Shown here piece after piece: positions 10,690 through 22,788 of a DNA stretch of 64,000 nt (positions are counted from its first letter, which is position 1; every line of letters starts with the position of its first letter). The stretch covers positions 4,530,501 to 4,594,500 of the forward strand of contig CM066315.1 of assembly GCA_033807775.1 (NCBI GenBank). Reading direction: 5' to 3'. This DNA comes from Saussurea involucrata (taxonomy: Eukaryota; Streptophyta; Magnoliopsida; Asterales; Asteraceae). The position numbers were made by a program, and so were the translations under genes. The notes under the pieces are model-generated. The model was given only the letters and a program-made list of their open reading frames with translations. It did not search any database and had not been told where the DNA came from.

Positions 10690-11501
10690 TAAAACGGCAT
10701 TATCAGCAAATAAAGCTAAGTACAACGTATCATCCTCAAACTGACGGTCAGAGTGAACGAACGATTCAGACTTTAGAAGATATGTTACGAGCATGTATTA
10801 TTGATTTTGGGGGATCGTGGGATAAACATCTGCCGTTGATTGAATTTGCCTACAATAACAGTTATCATTCCAGCATACAAGCGGCACCGTTCGAAGTTCT
10901 GTATGGTAGGAAATGTCGAACTCCTCTGTGTTGGAACGAAGTGGGAGAGAAACAATTAGCAGGGCCAGATATAGTTCAGTTAACCGCAGATAAGATTACC
11001 CAGATTCGGGAACGATTGAAAGTCGTTCAAGACAGACAGAAAAGCTACGCTGACCGACGCCGAAAACCGTTAGAATTTCAAGTTGGAAATTTTGTAATGT
11101 TAAAAGTCTCGCCTTGGAAAAGAGTCATTCAATTTGGGAAACAAGGTAAACTGAGCCCAAGGTACATTGGACCGTTTGCAGTTACAGAAAGAATCGGTGA
11201 AGTAGCCTACAAGTTAGATCTTCCGTCTGAGTTAAACAGTATCCACAACGCTTTTCACGTTTCAAATTTTCGAAAGTGTTTGGTTACGCCAGATCAGGCA
11301 GTCTCTCTGCCAGATATACAAGTTGATGAAAGGCTGAATTATGTGGAGGAACGTGAAGCCATTGTTGACAGTAAAGTCAAAGTCTTGCGGAACAAAGAGA
11401 TCAGACAAGTAAAAGTACAGTGGCGATATCATAAAGGGCAGGATGCTACTTGGGAATTAGAATCAGAAATGAGAACTAAGTACCCATACCTTTTCGCCTA
11501 A
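10690..11501 (+). pseudogene. Tekay/Del-type chromovirus integrase, C-terminal part
   Basis: The plus-strand frame starts inside an integrase core ([17 protein letters not shown], containing the catalytic Glu) and runs through the [15 protein letters not shown] block, a GPY/F-type region (RYIGPFAV) and a chromodomain-like tail ([16 protein letters not shown]). It stops at 11499-11501. Gag, protease, reverse transcriptase, RNase H and the first integrase half are missing. Recognisable similarity begins only around 10713; the 30 bases before it look like junction filler. The frame happens to stay open upstream into the Athila LTR (from 10290), but that extension is not part of the gene. Family assignment rests on the C-terminal motif and the neighbouring PPT and LTR. 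Confidence 0.9.
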
Positions 11502-11539
11502 CCGAATTCCGGGACGAAATTCTTTTAAGGGGGAGATGT

Positions 11540-12709
11540 TGTAATAACCGGGTACGTTAGTGGTTTATTTAATTTAATTTTTTTATTATTAATTTTAGTT
11601 TAAGGTAGGTTTGGGTTAGTTTTATACATTATGAGTTAAGGGATAAACTTTATTTTTTATTAAAAAGTTGGAGGGTATAAAGTGGCAATTGATGATAGTT
11701 GAGGGGCTAGTTGGTTGAAGTGATGATACATCATCACCCCACCGCCTCTTTTAGTCAAAAAGAGAGGAAAAGGGGTTGAGATATTTTGGTATCTCAATGT
11801 GTGTGTGTGTGTGTTTACATTCGACAGAGAGAAGAGAGATAAGAAGGGAGAAAGAAGAAGAGCAGATTTTGATGCAAATTAAGGATTCAAACTGATATAA
11901 TCAAGGGTGCTGTTTGATTTAAAGTTGATTGTGCAAGAGAGGTGGGTTTTATCTCCATAAGATTCTGTGAATTCTGGGTGAAAGATCGAATCGTTTTGAG
12001 AAAAGCTTGGAAGCGTTTTGATAAGCAAACACGTGAGTTTTACTTTAAAATGTTTTCAAACTGGAATCCATATATGTGGATTGAGAATGTGATAAATAGT
12101 GTAATAATGTGCATATGTATGAAGTATGATATATTGAGGTGTATATTATATTTATATGAGCATTACACTACACGAGTGCACGTTGGCCGGGCTTAGGACC
12201 GGTGGAGTTTGGCTGTACGGAGGGACAACGGAGTTGGCTGTATATTAGTGCAGCGGAGTAAAATGATTAGTTGGCTCGCAACCAACTAATATGGCCATGG
12301 GAATGAGACAGGAAAGTACACAATGCATATGAGTCATAATTGATATTCAAATTTGTAATATATATATATGGTGTTTGTACAAATGATTTTAAAGTGACAG
12401 AGATTTTATCACTTAGACCACTAGGTCTAACCCTCATTCTGTTTTAAAAATATGTATTCCAGGTCGTGGATCAAGTAAGAGCAAGTGAAAGGGGTAATAT
12501 GTGACTAGCTTTTGGAAGACCTATGTTTTTGAAGATCATGACGTGTTTTGTAGTTATAACTTTGTTATTAGCAAAAAGTTTGTAATGAAATACTTATTAT
12601 GGTTGTAAAGACTAAGGGACCGTACATGTTATATGATGGATCTTTTGTTATGAAACAATGTTATGTAAAATATGTTATTTGTTGTATGTTTGAAAAACGG
12701 GTCGTTACA
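11540..12709 (+). mobile_element. 3' LTR of the truncated chromovirus
   Basis: A polypurine tract, AAGGGGGAGATG, lies at 11528-11539 directly before TGTAATAACCGGG. The LTR ends with CGGGTCGTTACA at 12709, giving 1170 bp with TG and CA termini. It contains a short GT microsatellite near 11800. Its 5' partner LTR is absent, in keeping with the 5' truncation of the element. Confidence 0.87.
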
Positions 12710-12855
12710 GCTGTCCGGGTAATTTTTTTGGTCTTTATCATATTCAGTTAATAAGATAAGTGATTACATGATAAATATTTAAGTTACATAATTATTAAGT
12801 ATTTTTTAAATGTTTATTAAATATGATAGAATTGAAGGAATTTAGTGTTGTATAG

Positions 12856-14527
12856 TAGGGGTGTTCATCGGTTCACATCCAATGGATTTGAGGGGAACCG
12901 AACCGATCCAATCATCCATTGGATGTTGGATTTTTCCAACCGAACCGATCCAATCATCCATTGGATGTTGGATTTTTCCAATCCAATGGATGATTGGATC
13001 GGTTCGGTTCCATCCAATGGATATTTTTATTGGATATCCATTGGATCGATTCGGTTTCATCCAATGTTAACCGGATCGGATTGGATCCATCCGATCCGAC
13101 ATCCAATGGATGATTAGATCAGATCCATCCGACATCCAGTGTTTTAAATCCAAGAATAGCTAAAAGCCCAAGATTCTAATCTGACAAAAGAAAAGGTGTT
13201 GAAATCCTTTTCAAGAAACCAACATTGATTCTAAAAGGTATTTGTGATTGTTGGTAAAACAGCTAAAACAAACATCTAACAGCTAAATTAAAAACGCCAA
13301 GAAGAAATCAGAAACAGAAAAAACTATTATCATTACTTAATTAGCAATATTAACGACTAAAAAAATAAACCTAATAAAAACACTAAAAAATAAACCAAAA
13401 TGGCTAAATCAATGGAGGTATATATATAAACTAAACATGGAAACATAAAGGAATTGATTTGTATTTTTATTATATATCTGGTGACAACCAAATGCATGGA
13501 TTGAGCACATTCCATTTCATCAAATTTCTTTTCATTTGACAATTTCATTCATATGAAAGAGTTATGTGAATCAAACACCCCAATAAAACCATATATCAAT
13601 TTCCCCTAATATCATCATTTGACTATGAATGTCTCCTTTCCTGAAGCAATGTAGCATTCTCATAAAATAAACATCATCATTTCCAAAAACAACTAATAGC
13701 AAAGACGATGACCAAGAAGCAACAAAGCCCAAGAAAATGGTTATGTTGGATATATAGAGGCCATGGAACCATACTAATGTATGTATGGAACCCACCCTTT
13801 ATTAGACGCCATTGAATTGATCATATCTAAAAGACTAAAAACTTACCAAGTTGAAGATACCTGAAGCCAAAAGGCAGAAGCTTCAATCGAGAGGGGCAGA
13901 GCCGCAGAACGACAGAAGCTTCAATCGAAAGGTCCAGATCCGCAGAACGGCGAGGCGAGGCGAGGCTCGAAGCTGCTCAACGTTCGTAAGAGAGAGCAGC
14001 GGAAAGAGACGAGAGCAGCGGCGGAGAGAGTAGAGAGGCGAGGGTTTTGGACTTTTGGTGTCGCCTGAGACCGCCGTCGCCGGTGAAATCGCCTGAGAAG
14101 AAGGTCGGCGTCGTCTACTCATCTAGGTCCGTCGGCGTCTAGGGTTGAGAGGGTGGGTGAGGGTGAGGCGTGAGACTTGAGAGAGAGAAAGGGTTTTTTG
14201 GTTTTTGGACTTTTGTGAGGCGTGATACTGATGAAAGAGGGAATGGTTTTTTTTAAAACTAGTTTTATTAAGTAAATTAGTTATATATTAAATTTATATA
14301 ATATTAATTGGATGGAAGTTGGATGGTTCGGTCGGTTGGCATATCGGTTCGGTTCGGTCGGTTCCATCGGTTCTGGACTGCCATCTAACAACCGAACCGA
14401 TCCAATTGGATGTCAAAATTTTCGATCCGATCCGATCCAATTGCAATTGGATATCCAATCAAGGTCGGTCGATTTTAATTGGATCGGTCGGTTTTGATTG
14501 GATCGGTTGGTTTTCTGCACACCCCTA
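12856..14527. mobile_element. Non-autonomous hAT element with perfect 8-bp TSD
   Basis: The element starts TAGGGGTGTTCA and ends TGCACACCCCTA, an hAT-type terminal inverted repeat. It is flanked by identical 8-bp target duplications TTGTATAG at 12848-12855 and 14528-14535. Subterminal regions are filled with tandem and inverted copies of CCAATGGATG and ACCGAACCGATCCAAT, the usual arrangement for transposase binding sites. There is no transposase frame. An interior GC-rich stretch (about 13850-14200) resembles a 5' leader of a related autonomous copy. I infer mobilisation in trans by an hAT transposase. Confidence 0.94.
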
Positions 14528-14789
14528 TTGTATAGGAATAGTGTTGTTTTGAAAGCAAAGTTTAGAAGATTCTAAAGGGAACATATGTCTAATTGACAAA
14601 ATTGACAAGTAAGTTTGTATGGGGCCCAATTGGGATAGCGGATAGGGACAAAGCCCAATCCCGCAATACCCCGTACACACGCCACCATCACCATACGCGC
14701 CTGCTACCATTTCCATTATTAAAATTTAATGTGATAATGTTTTTTATTTGAAAATTTGATTTTTTTTAACGGCAAGGAAGAAGATATTA

Positions 14790-16466
14790 GGCCGTGCGTG
14801 CCGTTCTCGGGTACCACGACGGGTTCGGTCATCGGGTAGCAGCAGGTAAGCGGGTAGGGCGGTACGTGGGAATCGGGTAGGGTTCGGGAACCCGGGGGAA
14901 TCCGGGCCAAATTTGATTTTTTTAATTTTTTAAATATAACCGTTGTTAAACAGCTAGTTTTTTTATTTATTTTTTAAATTATACACACTATATATTAACC
15001 TCTTACCACCTTCATTTTTTCACACAAAAAAACTCTATATTTTCTTCCATTATTTCTTCAATTTTAGAAAATATGGATTCGCCACAACCCACTTCATCGA
15101 CCGCATCATCATCATCCATAGACACCGACGAGTACTTTGAGCATCAAAGGGAAATTTTTGTAGGGTTGGTTCGAGAAGCTGCAAAATTAATTTATGGTAG
15201 CACTGCCTCATCGTCAAGACGAGAACCGAGGGCCGGGAACATAGAAAGAGGCCGGGTAGCTGCAAACGAGCGGCTTTTGCGGGACTACTTTGGCAACAAC
15301 CCGGTTTATACACCGGATATGTTTAGACGGCGGTTCAGGATGAGCAGGCAACTATTCGAACGAATAGTTGAAGATTTAGAAGGAGAGTATCCGTATTTTA
15401 CACTTCGGTTGGACGGCAGACGCAAACAAGGTTTTTCTCCGATACAAAAGTGTACTTCCGCTATTCGGCAATTGGCGTATGGAATAGCTGCCGACTCACT
15501 TGACGAGTACTTGAGGATGGGAGACAAAACGTCACGAGATTGTCTGCACAAATTCTGCAAAGGTATTATTGAACTCTATGGTTAAAATATTTATGCAAGC
15601 CTACTTATGTTGATATTCAAAAGTTGTACACCGCACATGAAGCTAAACACGGATTTCTCGGCATGCTCGGCAGCATAGACTGTACTCATTGGGCGTGGGC
15701 AAATTGTCCGGTAGCATGGCGTGGGCAAATTATCCGGAATGGGCTACTTTCGTAAAATCATTTACGTGCCCACATGATCATAAACGAAAAAAGTTCAAGT
15801 CCGCGCAAGAATCGGCACGTAAAGATGTTGAACGAGCTTTTGGCGTGCTTAAACAACGTTGGCATATACTTCATAACCCGACACGCGGTTGGCATCCGAC
15901 AAGATCGGGAAACATTATGTACGCTTGTGTCATATTACACAATATGATACTCGAAGACGAAGACCATGCCATTTGTGGTGTCGATGAAAACGACCTTGTA
16001 GCGGATGATATCGGAACACAAATCAGTGAGGAACAACGCGCGACAAATGTTCGAGAAGTCAAAAACCGGGAGACTCATAATAACCTTCGGTCGAATTTGG
16101 TCGAACATATTTGGCGTATCCGACTTCCCAACAACGACGACGACTAGATTTTTAATGTTTTGTAATTTTTAAATTTATTTTGTAATTTTGTAATTTTTAA
16201 TGAATGTTATGAATTTTTATTTTTATTATTTATCTTATTTTTTTATTAAAAAATATATGAATATTTTTATTTTGTTAAATAATTAAATGTATAAATAAAA
16301 GAATTAAAAAAGCTGAGGTGGCATTAGGGTTCAGTGGGTTCGTGGGTAGGCGGTACTCCACTTTAGGGTAACTTTATGGTAAGGAGGGTAGGAAAGAGAA
16401 AAGCTGATGTGGCGCTGAGGTGGTATCAGGGTTCAGTGGGTTCGTGGGTAGGCGGTACTCATGGTC
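14790..16466 (+). mobile_element. PIF/Harbinger element C (deleted transposase)
   Basis: The element is bounded by TTA duplications (14787-14789 and 16467-16469). Its termini, GGCCGTGCGTGCCG and the reverse complement of CGGTACTCATGGTC, match at 10 of 14 positions, mostly differing by transitions. The interior encodes a transposase related to those of elements A and B further right. A roughly 45-bp block with CAGTGGGTTCGTGGGTAGGC is repeated near the 3' end. Confidence 0.85.
15073..16147 (+). pseudogene. PIF/Harbinger transposase, frameshifted and internally deleted
   Basis: The frame starting at 15073 (MDSPQPTSSTASSSS) matches the intact transposases at 37015-38301 and 38890-40188 in its N-terminal 170 residues. 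It breaks after ELYG at a TAA next to a one-base loss in an A run. The frame resumes with the first catalytic Asp (GSIDCTHWAW, about 15670). About 270 bases, including the region of the second Asp (AYFGVAGSNNDIN in the relatives), are missing at a junction where GGGCAAATT occurs twice. The tail with the catalytic Glu (RKDVERAFGVLKQRW) remains to 16147. It is a dead DDE transposase of the DDE_Tnp_4 type. Confidence 0.92.
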
Positions 16467-17217
16467 TTAGGGGTGAGCATCGGAACTGGGTAACCGTCTT
16501 TGGAAACGGAACCGTTTTGGAATCGAAACTGATGTGATTGGTTCCGATTCCTAAAATACGGAACCGATTAAGACTGGTTCCGGTTCCGGTTCTCATTTAT
16601 TTGGAACCGTTGCCCGTTGGGTATCCGTCGGGACCGGGTACCCAGACCCGCTGGGTACCTAGAACCGGAACCGACGGGTACCCAATATTTTTTATTAAAA
16701 AATATTTATATATTTATTATAGTTAAATATTTAATGATGTGATATTGGTTTTGTTAGGTGTTTTTATTCGTTTTGATCCAAGTTTTTTAATTTGTTAGGT
16801 CTTGACGTAAGGACATTATGTGTTATATAAGTCGTTTTGTTGATGTCAAGATTCAGCGAGAGTTTCTAATATTTATGTAATAATTAGTTTTTATCTGATT
16901 ATTTTTCATTATTTGTTGTAATTACTTTAAGTTGCTACCTTGTAGTTTGCAATAGACTTAAAATTACATTTTTATTGTATGAAATGTTCAAAAAATTAAA
17001 AAAAAATTGATAGCGGGTACCCGAAACCGAAACCGGTTCCAAAATATAGAGAACCGATGTAAGCGGCCCGGTTCCTTCATTCTATGAACCGTCGGTTCCG
17101 GTTCCGATTCCATAAAATTTAGTTGGGTACCCGGTTATGCTCACCCCTAAGAGATATATTAGAACAAAAATTAGTCTTATTTTCTTTAAAATTGACCTAA
17201 TTACAACATTTGCGGTA

Positions 17218-17413
17218 TCTAGGTTCCTAATTTACGGGCATGGTTAAACGACAAAAAAAAATCAATCTGGTCAGTTTTTACTTAAAAATATACGGACCCA
17301 GGTCTGCAATTACGGACTCAAATAACAAAATTTAAAGGAAAATTGACCAGTTTTTGAAGAATTTTTTTTTCCGTTTAGCCTAGCCCGTAAATTATGGACC
17401 TGGATATTCTAGA
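17218..17413. repeat. Foldback (MITE-like) about 196 bp
   Basis: The left arm (TCTAGGTTCCTAATTTACGGG) is the approximate reverse complement of the right arm ending at TATTCTAGA. Inside, GTTAAACGAC/CCGTTTAGCC and CTGGTCAGTTTTT/AATTGACCAG also pair. No clear target duplication is seen. Confidence 0.65.
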
Positions 17414-18436
17414 AATAGTGACATCTATTTAAAACTGAGAGATGAATGGTTAAAAGACCAATTTAAGTTGATACGTTATTTGAATCAATTTCCCTTTTTA
17501 TTTTATATTTTAACTATTTAAAATAATATTCAATTTTAAATGTTCATTTTGATCCCTTACAATTGTAATTTTCAACAAATATCTGCACCAAACTTCACTC
17601 TGATTTGGTTTTCTCGTGCTTGTCAATTGCTAACATTTATGGTCTATCTATCTGACGATTGTTAACGTATTCTGTATTCTGTTAAGTCTAGTTAAATTCC
17701 ACACCATATTAAACTATAAGTTGCTTTGAAAAATGAATAAAAAACAAACAATCTAAATTAAAAAAAACATATAATGAATAAGACATAAGTGATAATTAAG
17801 AGCTTAAAATGTGCTAGAGATTGGGTTAGAGATCCCTTAAGGGTGCGTTTGGTAACTAGACATAACAAAACAGAACAATACAATGGTCAATGTCCCATGT
17901 TTGACATAACTTTTATGTAGAACAGACATGAACAAAGTGAAACAGATTATAACAGGATTGTTCCACTCCAACCCCATGTAACAAGTTGGAACAGACTTAT
18001 GTTTACTAATATAATCTGAAAATAAAATCAAATATATGTCTTCTATTTTATATTTTATCATATCTTTAAATTTTATTTTTGTATTTTATGTCCTTAAACT
18101 TTCACTTATTTTTTCTCAAAATATTATTTTTATATAGTTCTATAAAAAATGAAAACTACATATTTTTTTAATGTCATTTTAATCTTGAGAAAAAAAAAAC
18201 TTTCAAATAATTTATTTTATCATAAAAATATTTATTTCATTATAATTTAATAAATTACTTAACTAATTAAAATATATTAACACCTTATCAGAAATTAATT
18301 GCTCCAATTTACTTATTCTATCAATTTCTATCTTAATAAACGTTTAACAAATGTTTTATTTTATTATATCATAGACTTGAGATCACGTGAAACCAGACTA
18401 TTTTCGTGAGACCATGAAAACATAAAATTAGCACTA

Positions 18437-18495
18437 AACCTTCACAGCAAAAGACTGTGAAGGTAAACCTTCACAGTGTTTTTGCTGTGAAGGTT
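18437..18495. repeat. 59-bp nearly perfect hairpin
   Basis: AACCTTCACAGCAAAA at the left end pairs with TTTTGCTGTGAAGGTT at the right end, with further pairing of CTGTGAAGGT and ACCTTCACAG in the middle. Weaker symmetry of the flanks (CACGTGA motifs near 18384 and 18590) suggests it is the core of a larger foldback element. Confidence 0.75.
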
Positions 18496-19695
18496 CTATG
18501 CTTTTTTTACTTTCACAATAAATCACTATGAAGTTTTAATATTATTTTATGATCATACAGGTCTAACGAGAACACGTTGATCTCACGTGGACCCAACCCA
18601 TCTATCGTATATCCGATCTTTCATCTTATATTCTTTCGAATAGTTATCCTAGAAGTTGACTAGGGACACCGTTGCAATGACGTGTCACGATATGATTTGC
18701 TGGAGGGTTTAGGTCGGTTGCCGGGGAGTAATTAATGTCCCTACCGACCCTACGACCACAGATATGGTGGACGAGGAAAATGGAAAGAGAAAGGTTATAG
18801 GCGAAATTACCCTTTTACCCCTGATACACGTTAAACAACTTTTTTCCCATTAGATTTATTTTAGGATTTTTAATCATTAGAAAAGATATGATATTTTAAC
18901 GAAATATCTACTAAATCATGTATTTAAGATTTTTATAATATATTTGTTACCTTGTTTATGCCGACTAATTCTTTATATTATATTATAAAATATCTAAATT
19001 ATTTTATAAAACGTTTTATTTTTCTAGGTATAAATAAAAAACATTTACAAAAGAAATTTTTATAATATTCTTATTTTATCTTTTTTGGTAAAGAATAAAA
19101 GGTTGAAGAGTTTTTGAAAACTCATATTGTTGTTTTCATATGAATGGATCCAGCTGCGAATCTGTTAAGTCCCAAACACGGTCCGTATACGAGCTCAACT
19201 TACTTTCGTAAGTATAATTCTTTTTGGGACATGAACGATTCATCTACCAAACTTTGTAATGTGTTCCGGGATGTTTGAAATTACAGGGAACATCAACAAA
19301 AAAATCGCTCGAAACCAACAAAAAAAAAACCGAAAAAGTCGTTTGAAAGTTGAAATCAACCAAGAAACTTAAAATCCTTCAAAAAAACCAAAAAATTAAA
19401 AAAAATCTATTGAAACAGTGAAATTTGGTTGAGAACACATCAACCGACTTTTCAAACCTTTGATCCATCTTAATAATTCATTCGTTCGACAAAAATCTTG
19501 GATGCGTAACTAAATAGATCAAGTTATGGAAACCACACATTTATCTCAATCTTTAAAGAATATATGATTTTAAATATAATTAAAATGTTAAACTAAACAA
19601 ATTATACACAAAAAGGGTATTTTATTTTCTTTAATTAATACCCATACATATATATAGGGGTAGTTTCATTTGCAAAACGTGTAAATCGTCAATTT

Positions 19696-22600
19696 TAGGG
19701 GTGGCAAAAAGTGACCCAACCCGCCAACCCAACCCGAACCCAACCCAATAATAGCAGGTTGGGTTGAGATTTTCAACCCATCAACCCGCCAACCCGACTA
19801 ACCCGTTAATAAATGGGTTGGGTTGGGTCAAAATTTTCAACCTGATTTTAACCCATTTACAACCTGTTTTCAACCCATTTCTAACCTGTTTTCAACCCAT
19901 TTCTAACCTGATGTCAACCCTTTTACAACCTGTTTTCAACATACTTTAACCCTTTTACAACCCATTTATACTATTATTATTTAAATTAATTTAATTTGAT
20001 ATATATATATATTTTTTAATATACCCTTTTCCAACTATCAGACTATTCATTTAATCCAATATTCATTTAACCCTTCTACTCTATTAGGAATCGTATTCAC
20101 TATTCAAAGACAAAAACCCTAGTTGGACCTTGGTGGCGGCCGGCTTTTCCTCGCCTTCCTCGCCGGCGACCAGTCTTTCCTCGCCTTCCTCCACGACCTT
20201 CCACAGAGACCACGCTTTTCCACGACCACCAAGCTTTTCTCGCCGGCGACCACGCTTTTCCACGGAAGTAAGATTTCGTTTTTGCTTTCTTATTTTGCTT
20301 CCTGTTTCGTTTCAAAATACATAGTATACTGCTACTTTACTTTGGTAATCTGTTTATTGTTAATGGTATTTAGTTATTTACTTTGGTAATCTGTTTTTTT
20401 ATTGTTAAATTACTGCTACTTTACTTTGCTTCCTGTTTCGTTTCAAAATACATACTGCTACTTTACTTTGGTAATCTGTTTTTTTATTGTTAAATTACTT
20501 TAAGTCTAAAAGCTTAAAGCGTGGAAACAGTAAATTACTTTACATACTGCTTTTTTATTGTTAAATACATACTGCTACTTTTCTTTAAGTCTAACAATAA
20601 ATTACTTTATTGGTAATCTGTTTTTTTATTGTTAAATTACTTTACTGCTACTTTACTTTGCTTTGTTAAATTCATGAATGTTTATTGTTATAATGTTTTT
20701 GATTTTGATTCCATTTCAGTGAATAACACGGGTGAAAATTCAGAAGGAGATGATCTACAGTCTCCTCCACCAAAGAACAATGACAAGAAACCGATTAAGC
20801 AATTAAAGCCTATCAAAGCTGGTGTGGATGTCAAGCGTCACAGAAAACTTACATCTGAGGTATGGAATAGCTTTGAGTTCTTGGCTCCTAATGAAAATGG
20901 TGATTTATATTGTAAATGTAAACAATGTGGTCAAGTTTATAATGCTGAAACTAGGATGGGTATCGGGAATTTAAAACGCCATCTTAAAAATTGCAAAAAA
21001 AGTCTATTTAAGGATGTTGGGCAGATGGTGTTAGAGTTGGGTAGTGGCGGTTCTGGTTCATTAACTAGTAGGCCCCCTGATTTTGACCGTAATGTTTTTC
21101 GGGAGCTATTAGCTAGTGCGGTTGTGAAACATGAATTGCCATTTCAGTTTGCTGAATATGATGGAATTAGGAAGTGTTTCAATTATTTAAATTCCGAGGT
21201 GAAAGTTGTTTCTAGGAATAATGTAAAAGCAGATATGATGAAGATGTATAGGGTGGAAAAGTTGAAAATAAGAGACACTTTAAGTTGCATTCCTGGTAGG
21301 ATTTGTTTTACTGCTGATTGTTGGTCATCTATAACCACTGATGGATATATGGTATTGACTGCCCATTTTATTGATAGTTCTTGGAACTTGCAAAAAATGA
21401 TTCTCAATTTTAGTTTCTTGCCTCCACCTCATAGTGGTCTTTGTATGAGTGATCATGTGTTTAGTCTTTTGAAGGATTGGGGGATTCAAAAGAAAGTGTT
21501 TTCTATTACTCTCGATAATGTTGCTGCTAATGATTCAATGGTTGACCTTTTGAAGTATGAACTTGATTTGGTTTGTCAAGGTGCATATTTTCATGTTAGA
21601 TGTTGTGCACACATTATGAACCTAATTGTGCAGGATGGGTTGAAAGAGGTTGATGAGGCTATTATAAAGGTTAGAGATAGTGTGAAGTACTATAGATGGT
21701 GAACCTAAGAACGACTCCAATGAAGGATCTCAAGATGTTGTGCTAGATGCAGCTTCTTCTTCATTCTAATGGTATGTTATATTATTATACATTTACTTTT
21801 TTTCCGTTTATTCATTTTCTATTTATCTCATTATTTTTATTTGTTTATTAGGATTTTGATAACTTTTCAACCAAGGTGACTTCTCAAGCGGTTAAGTCTG
21901 AACTTGAATGTTATTTAGAAGAGAAGCCCATGCCTCGCGTGAGCAATCTAAACATTTTGGACTATTGGAGAACTCATGAGATTCGGTATCCAACTCTTGC
22001 TCGGATGGCTAGGGACATCTTAGCTATCCCATTATCAACGGTGGCATCCGAATCTGCTTTTAGCATTGGTGGTAGGGTTCTTGATGCTTATAGAAGTTCA
22101 TTGAAGCCTTCTACAGTTGAGGCTATTATTTGTCTAAGAGATTGGGTATACGGAAAATGTTTGTTCTAACTTGTTATTTATATATTTCGTAGTAACTTGT
22201 TTATATATTTCTTTTATCGTATTAAGTTGGTTAATTTATTTATTTATATAGCACAAATGGAATCGCAACTTGAGGCGCTATGTGGAGCAATCATGACGGA
22301 GAAGATGGAAGATCAAGAGGAGAGAAATACTAATACTGAGAGTGAAGTTGGAGTCGGTGAAAGTGGAAGTCGAGTTACTTAGAGTTTAGAAACTTAATTT
22401 TTTGACTTTATAATTGAGATAATTAAACTTTGAACAATTTATTCCACTTTATGGTTGTGTTTTATGGAAACTTTGGACAATTTATTTGGTTTTGTGATTG
22501 TGACTTGTGTATTTGTCATGGAATTAGGTTTAAGTTCTTTTTTATTTTACTTAAAGTTTTAAAATAAATGGGTTAACCTAGGTTCAACCCATTTATTAAA

Positions 22601-22773
22601 TGGGTTGGGTTAAAAAAATAATAAACAGGTCAACCCGCTACCAACCCAGGTTGGGTTGAGTTGAAAATCTCAACCCATTTACCTAAACAGGTCAAGTTGG
22701 GTTGAGGTTTTCAACCAAATTAATAAATGGGTTGAACCCGAACCCAACCCAACCTGATCTATTTACACCCCTA
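19696..22773 (+). mobile_element. hAT element with decayed transposase
   Basis: The termini are TAGGGGTGGCAAA and TTTACACCCCTA. Subterminal regions at both ends are packed with AACCCAACCCG and GGGTTGGGTTG repeats. The 8 bases GTCAATTT precede the element (19688-19695) and recur at 22781-22788, separated from the right end by GTCATTA; this looks like the target duplication with a small change at the right junction. The interior carries a BED-finger hAT transposase with a large internal deletion. Confidence 0.88.
20720..22382 (+). pseudogene. BED-finger hAT transposase, internally deleted
   Basis: After a likely splice acceptor (TTTCAG near 20719) the frame encodes a BED zinc finger (CKQCGQVYNAETRMG followed by GNLKRHLKNC), then the hAT core with TADCWSS (first catalytic Asp) and SITLDNVAANDSM (second Asp), and breaks after DSVKYYRW at 21702. 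The large central insertion domain is missing. A second block, 21876-22169, carries the C-terminal dimerisation region with PLSTVASESAFSIGGRVLD, including the catalytic Glu, and ends at a stop. A further small exon-like frame (about 22257-22382) follows. The enzyme would cut and paste hAT DNA; this copy lacks the middle and is presumed inactive. The exact start exon is uncertain. Confidence 0.9.
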
Positions 22774-22788
22774 GTCATTAGTCAATTT

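Larger units (their letters stand above)
14788..17149. mobile_element. hAT MITE split at its first bases by a PIF/Harbinger element
   Basis: The body at 16468-17149 ends with ATGCTCACCCCTAA and begins TAGGGGTGAGCAT, a near-perfect hAT inverted terminus. Its first TTA coincides with the TTA target of the PIF/Harbinger element at 14790-16466. With that element removed, the bases left of the hAT are GAAGATAT (14780-14787) and those right of it AGAGATAT (17150-17157), a plausible 8-bp target duplication with two mismatches. The interior repeats CGGTTCCGGTTCC-like motifs. It carries no gene. Confidence 0.82.
17158..19687. other. AT-rich intergenic stretch with small foldbacks
   Basis: I find no coding sequence here. 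It holds a foldback at 17218-17413, a hairpin at 18437-18495 and a short GGGTGCGTTTGGTAAC terminus-like motif near 17840, as seen at ends of some plant DNA transposons. The rest is AT-rich and unassigned. Confidence 0.6.

Noticed and set aside
10290..11501. Single 403-codon frame spanning the Athila LTR and the chromovirus integrase, as a possible fusion gene
   Set aside because: The first 130 codons are LTR sequence including a 141-bp direct repeat; the frame is open by chance and has no promoter or leader of its own.
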